Origin: Bacteroides sp. MSB163
GTDB lineage: Bacteria > Bacteroidota > Bacteroidia > Bacteroidales > Bacteroidaceae
Length of the DNA stretch: 64,000 nucleotides
NCBI RefSeq assembly: GCF_036416795.1
Contig: NZ_CP143867.1
Span: 5,696,001 to 5,760,000, forward strand
Direction of reading: 5' to 3'
Shown here: in pieces, positions 18,208 through 26,463 of the stretch
Position numbering within the stretch: the stretch's first letter is position 1
How the letters are laid out: every line of letters starts with the position of its first letter
Made by a program: the position numbers and the translations under genes
The notes under the pieces: generated by a model
Database searches by the model: none
Told to the model about the DNA's origin: nothing
What the model saw: only the letters and a program-made list of their open reading frames with translations

Positions 18208-18210
18208 CCT

Positions 18211-18218
18211 TATCTTTG
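18211..18218 (+). promoter_or_regulatory. -7 box of riboswitch transcript 1
   Basis: TATCTTTG, an exact TAnnTTTG match, starts a few bases before the riboswitch. The same box in the same position precedes riboswitch 2. Confidence 0.65.
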
Positions 18219-18221
18219 CGA

Positions 18222-18401
18222 TGCATTGGTTTACTGTCTTTGTTCGGAGACGGTAATTAAAAGGGAATCAGGTGCAAATCCTGAACAGTCCCGCTGCTGT
18301 AAGTTTCATGATAGGTTGCAGGCAAACTACCAATAGCCACTGGAAGTCCGCTTCCGGGAAGGCGCTTGGCAACAGAAACAAGTCAGAAGACCTGCCATGC
18401 A
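18222..18401 (+). promoter_or_regulatory. Cobalamin (B12) riboswitch 1, chromosomal
   Basis: P1 TGCAT/ATGCA closes the aptamer. Core motifs in order: GGGAATCAGGTGCAAATCC, CAGTCCCGCTGCTGTAA, AGCCACTGG, GGGAAGGCG and the B12 box AAGTCAGAAGACCTGCC. All conserved parts of the cobalamin aptamer are present, so it should bind adenosyl- or related cobalamin. No B12 gene follows: 105 nt downstream the chromosome is interrupted by the 16-kb element. Before that insertion it would have preceded the YjdJ/YjdI-like pair now at 34974. A GCTTT-AAAAGC hairpin after the aptamer is shared with riboswitch 2. Confidence 0.93.
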
Positions 18402-18507
18402 CTGTTTTTATCACTGCTTTCGAGGAAAAAGCGTTGAGTCTAATGAAACGGGCAAACCGTCCCATCATTTCATTCATCCACTCTGCTTCAAAGAAAGTAA
18501 GGAACAA

Positions 18508-18533
18508 TAAACTCTGCCAAGTTTATTTGAATG
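18508..18533 (+). repeat. attL: left 26-bp direct repeat of the integrative element
   Basis: Identical to 34840-34865. The core is TAAACT-CTGCCA-AGTTTA, a 6-bp inverted repeat around a 6-bp spacer, then TTTGAATG. This is the shape of a tyrosine-recombinase crossover site. The integrase gene begins 170 bp inside. Confidence 0.9.
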
Positions 18534-18564
18534 CCAATTTGATGGGAATCACGTTGGCATTTTT
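18531..18564 (+). terminator. Terminator-like hairpin just inside attL
   Basis: ATGCCAA (18531-18537) / TTGGCAT (18554-18560) with an inner TGAT/ATCA pairing, then TTTT. It sits exactly where the chromosomal terminator sits beyond attR, so insertion replaces one terminator with another behind riboswitch 1. Confidence 0.6.
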
Positions 18565-18637
18565 CGTTTATAACATACTGTTATATTGTATATTACAAAA
18601 TTTATTCCTATTTTTGCCAATAGTTAAAATCACTCAG

Positions 18638-18672
18638 TTTAAACCATAAAAGTTTAAACCAACTTTAAACCA
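18638..18672 (+). repeat. Left-end TTTAAACCA repeats (probable integrase arm sites)
   Basis: Exact TTTAAACCA at 18638, 18653 and 18664, between attL and the integrase start. Two more copies lie near attR at 34763 and 34776. Their restriction to the element's ends suggests arm-type binding sites. Confidence 0.65.
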
Positions 18673-18702
18673 AAATAAAATTGAACCCCGAAAAATAGGA
18701 TT

Positions 18703-20193
18703 ATGAAAGTCAGAAAAGAGTTATTCAAAAGTAAAACATTAACGAATGGAGAACACCCTATCGCCATTAGAATCCACCATAAAAAAGCCAAATTAGTAAT
18801 GACGGGAGTTTCTACCAAAGCCGAATATTGGAATAAAGAAAAACTTGCTGTTAAGTGTCAAGACAAAAAATATAAAGAGAAAAATAAAATTGTCAATGAC
18901 GAATATCTACGAATCTTACAAAGAGTGACAGAGTTCGATACAATCAACCGTCCATACGACTTAGACCTTCTCGCATCCCATGAAGAAATTACAGCTATAT
19001 ATAATGAAATTGACGACAACGATACTATTCCAATATACACTAATTTCTTTGATTTACTTGATGCCAAAATACAAACATACGAGGAAGGTAGTGCAAGAAA
19101 ATATAGACAATTAAAAAATGCTTTGATTAAAATCTATGGAAATGAAATCGCAATCAAATCAATTAATAAAACATGGTTTGCAACTTTAGAGGAAAACTTA
19201 AAAGATAAAGGGGTTAAACAAGCCAAAGAATTAATCAAACGATTTATTACAACATATAATTGGGGATTCACAGAGGGGCATATTTTAAGTTATAAACCAA
19301 TATCTTATAACAAGAGAGCCTACACAAGCATCATTGAAAAAAGGACATTAGACCTTGAAGGATTTACTTTTCTTCAACATCTATATAGTATCGGTACAAA
19401 CGAACATTTAAATAATTGGCTAAATGAACCGTACACCTTTAATAATAATAGCTATTTTAATGCGATAAATATCTTTTTAATTATGGTTGCATTTGACGGA
19501 TTAGCCCCCATCGACTTATCACATTTACGAATGAAGGATTTAAAACGTAAACAATACAAAAAAATGCCACTTGATTACACAAGAATTAAAGATTCCCAAT
19601 ACATGAAAGAATACAATAATAAAAATCAAATCATTGAATATTACTCAGTACAATTATTGAGACAAAAGACAAAAAGAGAAGTTAATATTAAATTACCTTG
19701 TTATATTATTGATTCCCTATTATATCCCTATTATTATGATGAGGTAGGTTTCAAAAAAAAAGAAGACGATTTCATTTTAAACGTATTCGACAAAAAAACT
19801 TACTCTCAATTAAGTAAGAAGCAAATATATAGCAGAATGTCGAACTATTGGAACACCTTAGCCGATGCGCTAAATGATTACATTGCAACCATCCATAATG
19901 CACCAACTTCGCTAACAGAAAAAAGGATTACATACTATGCCGCACGACATACGGCTTTAAATGTTTTGAATGATAAAGGAGCAACATTAGAGGAAATTGC
20001 AAATATGGCAGGACATGATTTAAAAACATTAGAGAAATCATATTTAGGCGATTTTAATATAAAAAGAAAAGTTGAATCAAACTTAAGAATATGGGAAAAT
20101 GAACCAATACAAGAAGAAGCGATTGAAGGTTCTTGGGAGAATCAACCAATACAAGAAGAAACGATTGAAGGTTCTTGGGAAAATCAACCATAA
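18703..20193 (+). CDS. Tyrosine recombinase (integrase of the element)
   Basis: A 496-aa site-specific recombinase that probably integrates and excises the element at the adjacent att site. N-terminal arm-binding region, SAM-like core-binding domain (about residues 110-200), catalytic domain about 230-460. Visible catalytic features: Lys in QKTKREVNIK, Arg in YYAARHTALN, GHDLKTLEKSY with the late His and nucleophile Tyr. The first active-site Arg (normally GLRxSEL) is replaced: the segment reads DGLAPIDLSHL. Loss of Arg I is known in CTnDOT-type integrases. The tail carries a 14-residue repeat (WENQPIQEETIEGS) about 2.3 times, unusual for the family. Confidence 0.9.
   Translation: MKVRKELFKSKTLTNGEHPIAIRIHHKKAKLVMTGVSTKAEYWNKEKLAVKCQDKKYKEKNKIVNDEYLRILQRVTEFDTINRPYDLDLLASHEEITAIYNEIDDNDTIPIYTNFFDLLDAKIQTYEEGSARKYRQLKNALIKIYGNEIAIKSINKTWFATLEENLKDKGVKQAKELIKRFITTYNWGFTEGHILSYKPISYNKRAYTSIIEKRTLDLEGFTFLQHLYSIGTNEHLNNWLNEPYTFNNNSYFNAINIFLIMVAFDGLAPIDLSHLRMKDLKRKQYKKMPLDYTRIKDSQYMKEYNNKNQIIEYYSVQLLRQKTKREVNIKLPCYIIDSLLYPYYYDEVGFKKKEDDFILNVFDKKTYSQLSKKQIYSRMSNYWNTLADALNDYIATIHNAPTSLTEKRITYYAARHTALNVLNDKGATLEEIANMAGHDLKTLEKSYLGDFNIKRKVESNLRIWENEPIQEEAIEGSWENQPIQEETIEGSWENQP
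20092..20190 (+). repeat. 42-bp in-frame tandem repeat at the integrase 3' end
   Basis: Two full and one partial 42-nt units encode W-E-N-(E/Q)-P-I-Q-E-E-(A/T)-I-E-G-S. The near-identity of the units suggests recent slippage; copy number may vary between strains. Confidence 0.85.
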
Positions 20194-20227
20194 CAATAAG
20201 TACAGATACCACCGTAACCCCTCACTC

Positions 20228-20248
20228 AGGGAGGAGGAAGTCCTCCCT
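20228..20248. terminator. Short hairpin between convergent genes
   Basis: AGGGAGGA / TCCTCCCT, an 8-bp stem with a 5-nt loop, lies between the integrase and the convergent primase-like gene. No strong T-run follows on either strand. Confidence 0.4.
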
Positions 20249-20296
20249 ATGGGGGATATTTTACATGTGGTTTGCTTTGTGGAGTCCCAATTTTTG

Positions 20297-21628
20297 CTAT
20301 ATTTTTTGTGATTTCACCCAATTGTAGAGACTGCTTTTGCCGATTTTAATGCCCTGATTTTTCAGTGATTCCAAATTCTCTTTAATTGATAAATTCGTAT
20401 CGTATAATTGTTTAAGCTGTAAGTCCATTAGCATTTTAGCAGCTATGTTTCGGGCTGCTTGTTTGCTTATTCCGTATTTCTCACAATACTTGGGATTAAC
20501 AACAAACTGTTTTTCTTCTTTCTTTGGATTAATACTTCGTTTGGTATCATTCCAAGCGTCTTTTGTAATCTGATATAGTATCTTGTTGGAAATGACCTTA
20601 TCTTGGTTATCGACGTAGTATCTGCGCTCACATACAAGACAATACAACAGATGTTCCATTGTAATACTCGGCAGCATAATCTTGCGGAGTAAACAACCAT
20701 CATATAACAGTTTTCGTCTGTGTCCTGATTTTAATTTAACTGCATGGCTTTTATAGACAATTGTTCCGTCACCTTTGGTTAGTGGCTCTTTATACCAATA
20801 TCGGGTAATCTTTACATAATTGTCGGGCAGCAATATATAAGGTATGTCCGAATCTGTTTCAGGTAATGGGGTAGCTTCAATAAATGGGTATTTTTCGGCA
20901 TACTTACGTATGAAAATTTCTTCATTCATTTTATATCCCATACTCCAAAAGTCCTTCATAAATTCAGAATTAGCAATCGGACTTTCCAAGTCAGTTTGTA
21001 TGTTGTTCTTCCTCTCTTTTTTTAATATACTATCTGAATTGGAAAAATAATTTTCATCAAATCCAAAATCCGTAGGACAAAATATATTATCATTATAATA
21101 ATATACAATGTTATCATTGCCATTGCCTGCGAATTGCTGAGAACTATTCAAACATGTTTTGTCCTTTAAATCAAAACCTTCAATCTCTTTTTGGATATTA
21201 TAAACAATAGTATTAGCTATGCCCCTATAATATTCATTGCTTCTTATTGGTTCGTTAAAGACATAAATCAGTCTAAATCTATTATTTATGTTATCAATAT
21301 TGCTATACGTAGTATAAATGATGGTTGGCTTATGTTCATCTTTTAATGATAAATAGAAGTCGTTCATAGATAGAAACGTATCGTCAATATCCAATACTAC
21401 GCAGTCTGCAAAGTCAAAATTGGCAATCGTTTTTTCTCTAAGTCCAAATATTTCACTTGTTGTTTTGAAGTTTTGACAAATGCAATGCCCTTTGCAAATA
21501 AGGTTTACAAGTTCCTCTATGGTTATTGTATGGCGTTTATAGGTTAATACTTTCCAATTATCAGGTTTGTTCTTGAATTTTTGCACGCTAACGCCAAGCG
21601 TGATTTTCTTTTTGTCGTTATTAATCAT
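20297..21628 (-). CDS. Possible primase/polymerase-like replication protein
   Basis: A 443-aa soluble protein. After an N-terminal segment the residues CVVLDIDDTF (about 75-84) give the acidic hhhDhD motif of archaeo-eukaryotic-type primases. Downstream NNRFRLIYVF and NSSQQFAGNG segments fit the later core of that fold. The C-terminal part (about 370-443) looks like a helix-turn-helix domain ending LYNWVKSQKI. Mobile elements of Bacteroides often carry such a protein near the integrase for replication of the excised circle. The call rests on motif shape, not on clear similarity; a general 'VirE/BT4734-like' label would be an alternative. Confidence 0.5.
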   Translation of the reverse strand: MINNDKKKITLGVSVQKFKNKPDNWKVLTYKRHTITIEELVNLICKGHCICQNFKTTSEIFGLREKTIANFDFADCVVLDIDDTFLSMNDFYLSLKDEHKPTIIYTTYSNIDNINNRFRLIYVFNEPIRSNEYYRGIANTIVYNIQKEIEGFDLKDKTCLNSSQQFAGNGNDNIVYYYNDNIFCPTDFGFDENYFSNSDSILKKERKNNIQTDLESPIANSEFMKDFWSMGYKMNEEIFIRKYAEKYPFIEATPLPETDSDIPYILLPDNYVKITRYWYKEPLTKGDGTIVYKSHAVKLKSGHRRKLLYDGCLLRKIMLPSITMEHLLYCLVCERRYYVDNQDKVISNKILYQITKDAWNDTKRSINPKKEEKQFVVNPKYCEKYGISKQAARNIAAKMLMDLQLKQLYDTNLSIKENLESLKNQGIKIGKSSLYNWVKSQKI

Positions 21629-21918
21629 TTTATATTATTGTGCAGTAGCCTTTTATCTACGCACTGACTTGAAAGGATTCCTATTCAAGTATTTTCAATG
21701 CAAATATACAACTTAGAACATATTACCACCACTTTTTTAATTAGAATTGACAAAAAAGTCTTTTTGAGTTAAAGAAAAACACGCAAGTACGGTATATAGA
21801 ATATGTTTTCTTTTTTTATATTATGTAATTCATCTTATATATCTTATAATTAGTAACTTATTGCTTGTTTGTATAGGCTTAATAATGTAGTTTTGTAGGT
21901 GTGTAAACTGTTGGCTAT
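21629..21918. other. Gene-free AT-rich stretch
   Basis: About 290 bp between two minus-strand genes. Very AT-rich, with no ORF, hairpin or clear -7 box that I can support. It probably holds the promoter of the primase-like gene and could hold a replication or transfer origin, but nothing specific is seen. Confidence 0.4.
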
Positions 21919-22161
21919 TTATTTTTTACCTCTATTTCCTGATTTTGACAAAAGTGTTCCTTTTCTGATGATACATTTGCTATTTTGGTATGGATTATCA
22001 TAAGAAAGCCCATAATTTCTTAATGAGCCGTAGGTGATTCCAAGTTCTTCGGATGAAAAGTATTCAAATACATTGGCGATGCTTCCAAAATAGTGGTGAG
22101 TATCATTCGTTTTTATATTAAGGTGAATAACAGTCCTTTCTTTTTTCTCTTTTTCTTCCAT
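21919..22161 (-). CDS. Small element-encoded protein, unknown function
   Basis: 80 aa, ATG start. A charged N terminus (MEEKEKKERTVIHLNIK), then a region with HHYFGSIANVFEYFSSEELGI and a basic end (SKSGNRGKK). It looks like a compact folded domain; the GSIANVFEYFS...GITYGSLRNY segment resembles short DNA-associated accessory proteins. I do not recognise a family. It lies about 290 bp upstream of the primase-like gene on the same strand and is divergent from the next gene, so it may be regulatory or part of a replication pair. Confidence 0.55.
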   Translation of the reverse strand: MEEKEKKERTVIHLNIKTNDTHHYFGSIANVFEYFSSEELGITYGSLRNYGLSYDNPYQNSKCIIRKGTLLSKSGNRGKK

Positions 22162-22302
22162 AATGCAAAAGTTTTTTGCAAAAATACTAATTATATGACA
22201 TAAGATGAATAAATGTCATGTTTTTAACTATTTCTAGCGCAAATAAATTGCATGTATTAAATATATGTCATATTTTTGCATTGTTATTAAAACGTAGGAG
22301 AT

Positions 22303-22608
22303 ATGAAACGATATAATAAACAACAAGTAATGAGAGATGCACATAAACTTTATCGAAATGATTTTCAACGCAGAGGACGTTCTTGGGGTGAATGTCTAAA
22401 AGCTGCATGGCGTTGGGAAAAAAATGCTGTTCAGGTTCGTGAAGAGAAAGCTGCAAAGCTTGATGCCATGATAGCCGCAAGTTGGAAAGCGCACAACGAA
22501 AGAAAAGAAGCCAAGACAAATGAGAATTGGTATAAAGGAATTGATTCAGAAACTCTTTCTTATGCAATGGGATATGGAAGAGGTAACAATTTTTATTGTG
22601 GTGACTAA
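22303..22608 (+). CDS. Small conserved-looking protein, unknown function
   Basis: 101 aa, highly charged. The N terminus (KRYNKQQVMRDAHKLYRND) and WGECLKAAWRWEKNAVQ suggest a helical nucleic-acid-associated protein. Trp-rich and basic, with an end YAMGYGRGNNFYCGD. Similar short ORFs are common on Bacteroides mobile elements, but no function is known to me. It is divergent from the 80-aa gene, and an AT-rich 140-bp region separates them. No signal peptide or membrane segment. Confidence 0.6.
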   Translation: MKRYNKQQVMRDAHKLYRNDFQRRGRSWGECLKAAWRWEKNAVQVREEKAAKLDAMIAASWKAHNERKEAKTNENWYKGIDSETLSYAMGYGRGNNFYCGD

Positions 22609-22744
22609 TTAAAAGAGTATTTTAATATTCACTAATGCACAAAGTGAATATTATATTGAATACCAACAACTTAAATAATTTTGCTATTTTGAGGTATTGA
22701 TATGATATTCACTTTTATTTAAGAACTAACAAAATTGAACATTT

Positions 22745-23332
22745 ATGAGCTTAAAATACAGTCAAACAACAAGTGACTATTTAGAATGGAAAGAAGCAAT
22801 GAATTTAATTCGCACCCTATATCGGGATGGCAAATTTCAAATGTCTTTGTTCGTTTCAATCGGTTGTTTTTGGGGACTAAGAGTTTCCGATATATTGGCT
22901 TTACGTTGGAAGCAGATTTTGCATGTGGATGAATTTTGTATTATTGAGAAGAAAACGGGAAAAAGTAGAACCATACGGATTAACCCACAATTGAAAAGGC
23001 ATATTTCGGACTGTTACCAACAAATTCACCCCATTGGTGTAGATGCTCCTATACTTGTCAGCCAAAAGGGAAGTGTATTCACTGTGCAGCGTATCAATGT
23101 GATTTTAAAGGAGATTAAAACAAAATATGATTTGTCAATTAAAAATTTCAGTTGTCACAGTTTACGTAAAACTTTTGGACGACAAGTTTATAATATGAAT
23201 GGCGAGAATGCGGAACTTGCCTTAATAAAGTTGATGGAGTTATTCAATCACAGTTCTGTGGCTATTACCAAACGGTATTTGGGGCTTCGTACAGAAGAAT
23301 TACTCCAAACCTATGATTGTTTGACCTTTTAG
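22745..23332 (+). CDS. Short tyrosine recombinase (catalytic domain only)
   Basis: 195 aa. The full active-site set is present: Arg in GLRVSDILALR (about residue 39), Lys in KKTGKSRT, HSLRKTFGR with His and Arg, then FNHSS and the nucleophile Tyr in TKRYLGL. The usual N-terminal SAM-like DNA-binding domain is absent, so it is about 100 residues shorter than XerC/D. Such compact enzymes occur widely in Bacteroides and include some that flip promoters. Its target is unknown. It is the nearest intact small recombinase to the susC switch, but it sits on the mobile element 9 kb away, so a link is speculative. A structured RNA gene follows. Confidence 0.88.
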   Translation: MSLKYSQTTSDYLEWKEAMNLIRTLYRDGKFQMSLFVSIGCFWGLRVSDILALRWKQILHVDEFCIIEKKTGKSRTIRINPQLKRHISDCYQQIHPIGVDAPILVSQKGSVFTVQRINVILKEIKTKYDLSIKNFSCHSLRKTFGRQVYNMNGENAELALIKLMELFNHSSVAITKRYLGLRTEELLQTYDCLTF

Positions 23333-23364
23333 TATATATTTGTTCCCCAAACAGTTCACAGAAC

Positions 23365-23396
23365 GTTGCTAAGTTCGCTTTTTATATTTATATTTG
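23365..23396 (+). promoter_or_regulatory. Promoter of the structured RNA
   Basis: A GTTG element (23365-23368), a 20-nt spacer and a -7 TATATTTG (23389-23396) fit the Bacteroides promoter. Transcription should begin near 23403. Confidence 0.6.
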
Positions 23397-23402
23397 CATT
23401 GT

Positions 23403-23662
23403 CATTGCATCGCAATGACAGACATAATAATTTATAGGAAGCGTTTTAGCTTTATTCCACTTTGATGAATCTCGACACCTCATCTTTGTGTAACATGGAA
23501 TAATAAAGAACGTTCTTCCTTTGGTTTGTTATATATGTTTTTAAACAACATATACAGCCAAAGGTGTGAGCTGTTTTCTTATTACTCAATTTGTTACACG
23601 GCAGTCGAGAGCCAATCAAAGGTTGGGAATAAGTCTATTCAGGCTCACACTTCTTTTTTTAT
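23403..23662 (+). ncRNA. Putative structured non-coding RNA, about 260 nt, with own promoter and terminator
   Basis: No ORF of note on this strand. Paired segments: TGTCATTGC/GCAATGACA (23400-23420); TTATTCCA 23452-23459 with TGGAATAA 23496-23503; TCTCGAC 23470-23476 with GTCGAGA 23604-23610, enclosing GTGTAACA 23488-23495 with TGTTACAC 23592-23599; CCTTTGG 23518-23524 with CCAAAGG 23558-23564; inner TATATGTT/AACATATA; GAATA/TATTC at 23627-23640. GTGTGAGC (23564-23571) pairs GCTCACAC (23643-23650), or GAGCC (23609-23613) pairs GGCTC (23642-23646). TTCTTTTTTT follows as terminator. Some helices cross, implying a pseudoknot or a switch. I do not recognise an RNA family. Confidence 0.65.
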
Positions 23663-23708
23663 AATCCTTCCTTTTTGAGCCTACGGGAAACAGATTCTTG
23701 CGAATATT

Positions 23709-25001
23709 ATGGCACAAGAAAAAATTGCTTGCCCCTTTTGTGGTGGATTGGGGGGCGTTGGCTCTATATGTGAATATTGTGGTTCAGTCATACAGTTATC
23801 TACTCCAATGCTTGAAAAAGGATTCCCGAAAACGGAAAAGAAAACTATTTCAGGCGAACAATATGCAGAAAAAATATCCAAGTATCAGACTGTTGGTGAG
23901 TATCATGGAAAACTTGCTATTGTTTCAATAGGACAAAGATTTGGGCTTATTGATAGGAATGGTGATTTACGAGTTGGGTTGGAATACGACAATATTGTTA
24001 GTACAATTAGAATAGAAGGACTATTTGCCATTTGTAGAAAAGGAAAATGGGCTTTACTGAATGATGATTGCAAATTTCTTATTGATTTCCAATTTGATGA
24101 TATAAGGGATATAGGATATGAAGAGATTGGGCGTGCGGTATACAATCCCAAGGGGTTAATTAAGGTGAAATTGAAGGGAAAATGGGGGATTATAAACTCC
24201 AATGGAGTAGAAATACTCCCATGTATTTACGATGAGCGAGGAATTATACCACTATTTTGTAAAGATAAAACTCTACAATATGACAAGTATATAAAAGTTG
24301 CTAAAGACGGTAAATATGGAGTATTTGATGTAAGTGGGCATGAAATTTATCCTTGTATTCATTTTTCTATCCGTACATGTGGAAACAGAGAACGGTACAT
24401 AACTTTTACCAAGATGGATGGAGAGTCGTTTGTATCAGGATTGTATGATATAAAGACCTACCAAGAAGTATTACCACGTATATATTCGTTTGTTTCTGAT
24501 TTTCTCCCTAATGTAATTGTTAGCAAAGAAGGGAAGAATGGAGTATATAACATAGAGAGTAAAACGGAAATCTTACCATGTGTCTATGATAAAGTTATTA
24601 TAGAAAGTAATTGGATAAAGGCAGGAATAAAGTTGGGTAATGGAGAGAATTGGGGGTTGTTTAAATTGACGGGGGAAGAAATTGCACCTTGCCGATATGA
24701 TAGAATAGAATCTAAAGGTACAGGTAAATTTGACCTCTATTATGGGATGGAAGATATAGGTGTAAACCACTTCTTTACAATAAAAATGGATGGTGATAGG
24801 ATTGTAGAAAAAGGCTCTCCTAAAATATTTAATGGTTGGTCTGTTTTTTGGTCGGTTTTGTGCCTTTTGGGTGCTATCTTTTTTATTAATTCATTTGGCT
24901 TTTTCTACAATAAATTTGTTTTGTGTCTTATTCTTTGTTTGTTAGCCGTTCCCGTAGGTTGTATTTGGACTGCATTAGCGATAAGGAGGTATAAAATATG
25001 A
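23709..25001 (+). CDS. Zinc-ribbon, WG-repeat membrane protein
   Basis: 430 aa. The N-terminal zinc ribbon is CPFCGGLGG...CEYCGS (four Cys, residues 8-26). From about residue 55 to 360 come WG-type beta repeats, recognisable by KGKWALLND, KGKWGIINSNG and DGKYGVFDVSG, each followed by a hxPxxYD-like end. Two C-terminal membrane helices follow (about 377-395 and 400-420). WG repeats are thought to bind proteins or ligands and occur in signalling and defence contexts. The stop overlaps the next start (ATGA), so translation is coupled to the SPFH protein. First gene of the cargo operon, directly behind the structured RNA. Confidence 0.8.
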   Translation: MAQEKIACPFCGGLGGVGSICEYCGSVIQLSTPMLEKGFPKTEKKTISGEQYAEKISKYQTVGEYHGKLAIVSIGQRFGLIDRNGDLRVGLEYDNIVSTIRIEGLFAICRKGKWALLNDDCKFLIDFQFDDIRDIGYEEIGRAVYNPKGLIKVKLKGKWGIINSNGVEILPCIYDERGIIPLFCKDKTLQYDKYIKVAKDGKYGVFDVSGHEIYPCIHFSIRTCGNRERYITFTKMDGESFVSGLYDIKTYQEVLPRIYSFVSDFLPNVIVSKEGKNGVYNIESKTEILPCVYDKVIIESNWIKAGIKLGNGENWGLFKLTGEEIAPCRYDRIESKGTGKFDLYYGMEDIGVNHFFTIKMDGDRIVEKGSPKIFNGWSVFWSVLCLLGAIFFINSFGFFYNKFVLCLILCLLAVPVGCIWTALAIRRYKI

Positions 25002-26104
25002 ATCTTTTTGATGTAATTAAGTGTGAGGTAAACGACAAGGAACTTGTGTACAAGTTTTCGTCTGAAAATTTGCGATTAGGTTCGCAATTAGTTGTATATC
25101 CAACTCAGACAGCTTTTTTTGTAAAAGGCGGTGTGATTTTGGATGAATTTATTTGTGGTACATACACTTTAAAAACGGAGAACATTCCGTTATTGGGTAA
25201 ACTGATAAATCTTCCTTTCAATGGGCAGACACCTTTTAAAGCGGAGGTTTGGTTTATCAATCAAATAGCCATTCTTGATTGTAAATGGGGTACAGCAAGC
25301 CCGATACAGATTGAAGACCCGAAATATGGGATTATCGTACCAATAAGGGCATTTGGACAGTATGGGTTTAAAATTATCAGCCCACGACAATTCTTGGAAA
25401 GTTTGGTAAGCAATATGACTTCGTTCACTGTAGAGAAACTTACCAATTATTTTAGGGGGATTATAATGTCTAAACTGACAAATATTGTTTCAGAAAAATT
25501 GTCCCAAGATGGAATATCGGTGATTAATATAAATTCACACATAAGTGACATATCCGAATTTTGCCAACAACGCATTGGCGTTGAATTTGAGAAGTACGGA
25601 CTTAAACTTGAAAATTTCAATGTAATAGGAATTAATGTTCAAGAGAACGACCCAAGTTTTATCCGTTTGAAAGAAGCTAAAGACTTGGCAGCACGTTTAA
25701 AAATAACGGGAAAGGATGTGTACCAAATGGAGCGTAGTTTCAATGTTTTGGAGAATGCGGCTTCCAATGAAGGAGGTGGGCTTGTCAGCTCAGGCGTTGG
25801 AATTGGAATGGGACTAAATATAGGTAATCAAGTCGGTAGTATGGCGATGAACACATTAAATGTTAATCCCCCATCATTAACAGTGCCTCCCCCATTGCCC
25901 GTCCAAGAATATTATATTGCGGTCAATGGGCAGCAACAAGGGGCTTTTGACTTCAATACTATTAAAGTGAATATTGAAAACGGGACAATTCAGGGAAATA
26001 CTTTAATTTGGAAAAAGGGGATGGCTAATTGGGGATTTATATCCCAACTTCCTGAATTTTCGTCTTTCTTCAATGAGTTACCTCCCAAGTTACCAACCAT
26101 GTAA
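24998..26104 (+). CDS. SPFH (band 7)-domain protein with C-terminal GYF_2 domain
   Basis: 368 aa. Residues about 1-230 match the YdjI/virion-core-like SPFH group: SSENLRLGSQLVV, VKGGVILDEF, and IPVRAFGQYGFKI-like strands, then the helical part ending DPSFIRLKEAKDLAARL. A Gly-rich linker with little charge (about 250-300) leads to a GYF_2 domain (about 305-355: YYIAVNGQQQGAF, then LIWKKGMANWGFI), a peptide-binding module. SPFH proteins oligomerise into membrane-associated scaffolds. Coupled by ATGA overlap to the WG protein, so the two probably form a complex. No signal peptide; likely on the inner face of the cytoplasmic membrane. Confidence 0.82.
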   Translation: MNLFDVIKCEVNDKELVYKFSSENLRLGSQLVVYPTQTAFFVKGGVILDEFICGTYTLKTENIPLLGKLINLPFNGQTPFKAEVWFINQIAILDCKWGTASPIQIEDPKYGIIVPIRAFGQYGFKIISPRQFLESLVSNMTSFTVEKLTNYFRGIIMSKLTNIVSEKLSQDGISVININSHISDISEFCQQRIGVEFEKYGLKLENFNVIGINVQENDPSFIRLKEAKDLAARLKITGKDVYQMERSFNVLENAASNEGGGLVSSGVGIGMGLNIGNQVGSMAMNTLNVNPPSLTVPPPLPVQEYYIAVNGQQQGAFDFNTIKVNIENGTIQGNTLIWKKGMANWGFISQLPEFSSFFNELPPKLPTM

Positions 26105-26115
26105 TTTTATCGGCT

Positions 26116-26460
26116 ATGAAACAGATTATAATAGTAATAGGAATAATCCTTTTAGTTGCCAATCTACTGTTTGGCTTGATACTTCCATCTTATGAAGTGT
26201 TCAACTTGTTTGTCAGTAGTTTGGTTATAGTCGCTACTACTGCGTTATTATTTTGTTTGAATGTGGTGACATTGAAAGATGGTTTTAAAATATCGTTACA
26301 TGTACTGTTTTCCATATTGGGAGCTATAGAGTTTGTATTATCATTGTTTTCTTCCAAAACTTTTGAAAACAATTGGTTTCTATTGGTAATAGTATTGTCT
26401 CTTGCAGTACAAAGTATCATTCTGTTAATTACTAACAAGGTCTCAACTAAAATTAAATAG
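26116..26460 (+). CDS. Small four-helix membrane protein
   Basis: 114 aa, almost wholly hydrophobic: four predicted membrane segments (about 3-22, 30-50, 57-78, 87-108) with very short loops. No recognisable family. It lies 11 nt after the SPFH gene and ends 3 nt before the next start, so it is firmly inside the operon. A membrane partner or anchor for the SPFH assembly is a reasonable guess only. Confidence 0.75.
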   Translation: MKQIIIVIGIILLVANLLFGLILPSYEVFNLFVSSLVIVATTALLFCLNVVTLKDGFKISLHVLFSILGAIEFVLSLFSSKTFENNWFLLVIVLSLAVQSIILLITNKVSTKIK

Positions 26461-26463
26461 GAA

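Noticed and set aside
18272..18649. 125-aa frame across riboswitch 1 and attL
   Set aside because: It runs through the conserved aptamer and into the element; an ATG after the aptamer (18442) exists, but the peptide has no support and changes completely at the insertion.
22745..23332. Invertase of the susC switch
   Set aside because: It is on the mobile island 9 kb away and nothing ties its target to the 17-bp repeat; kept as an unknown recombinase.
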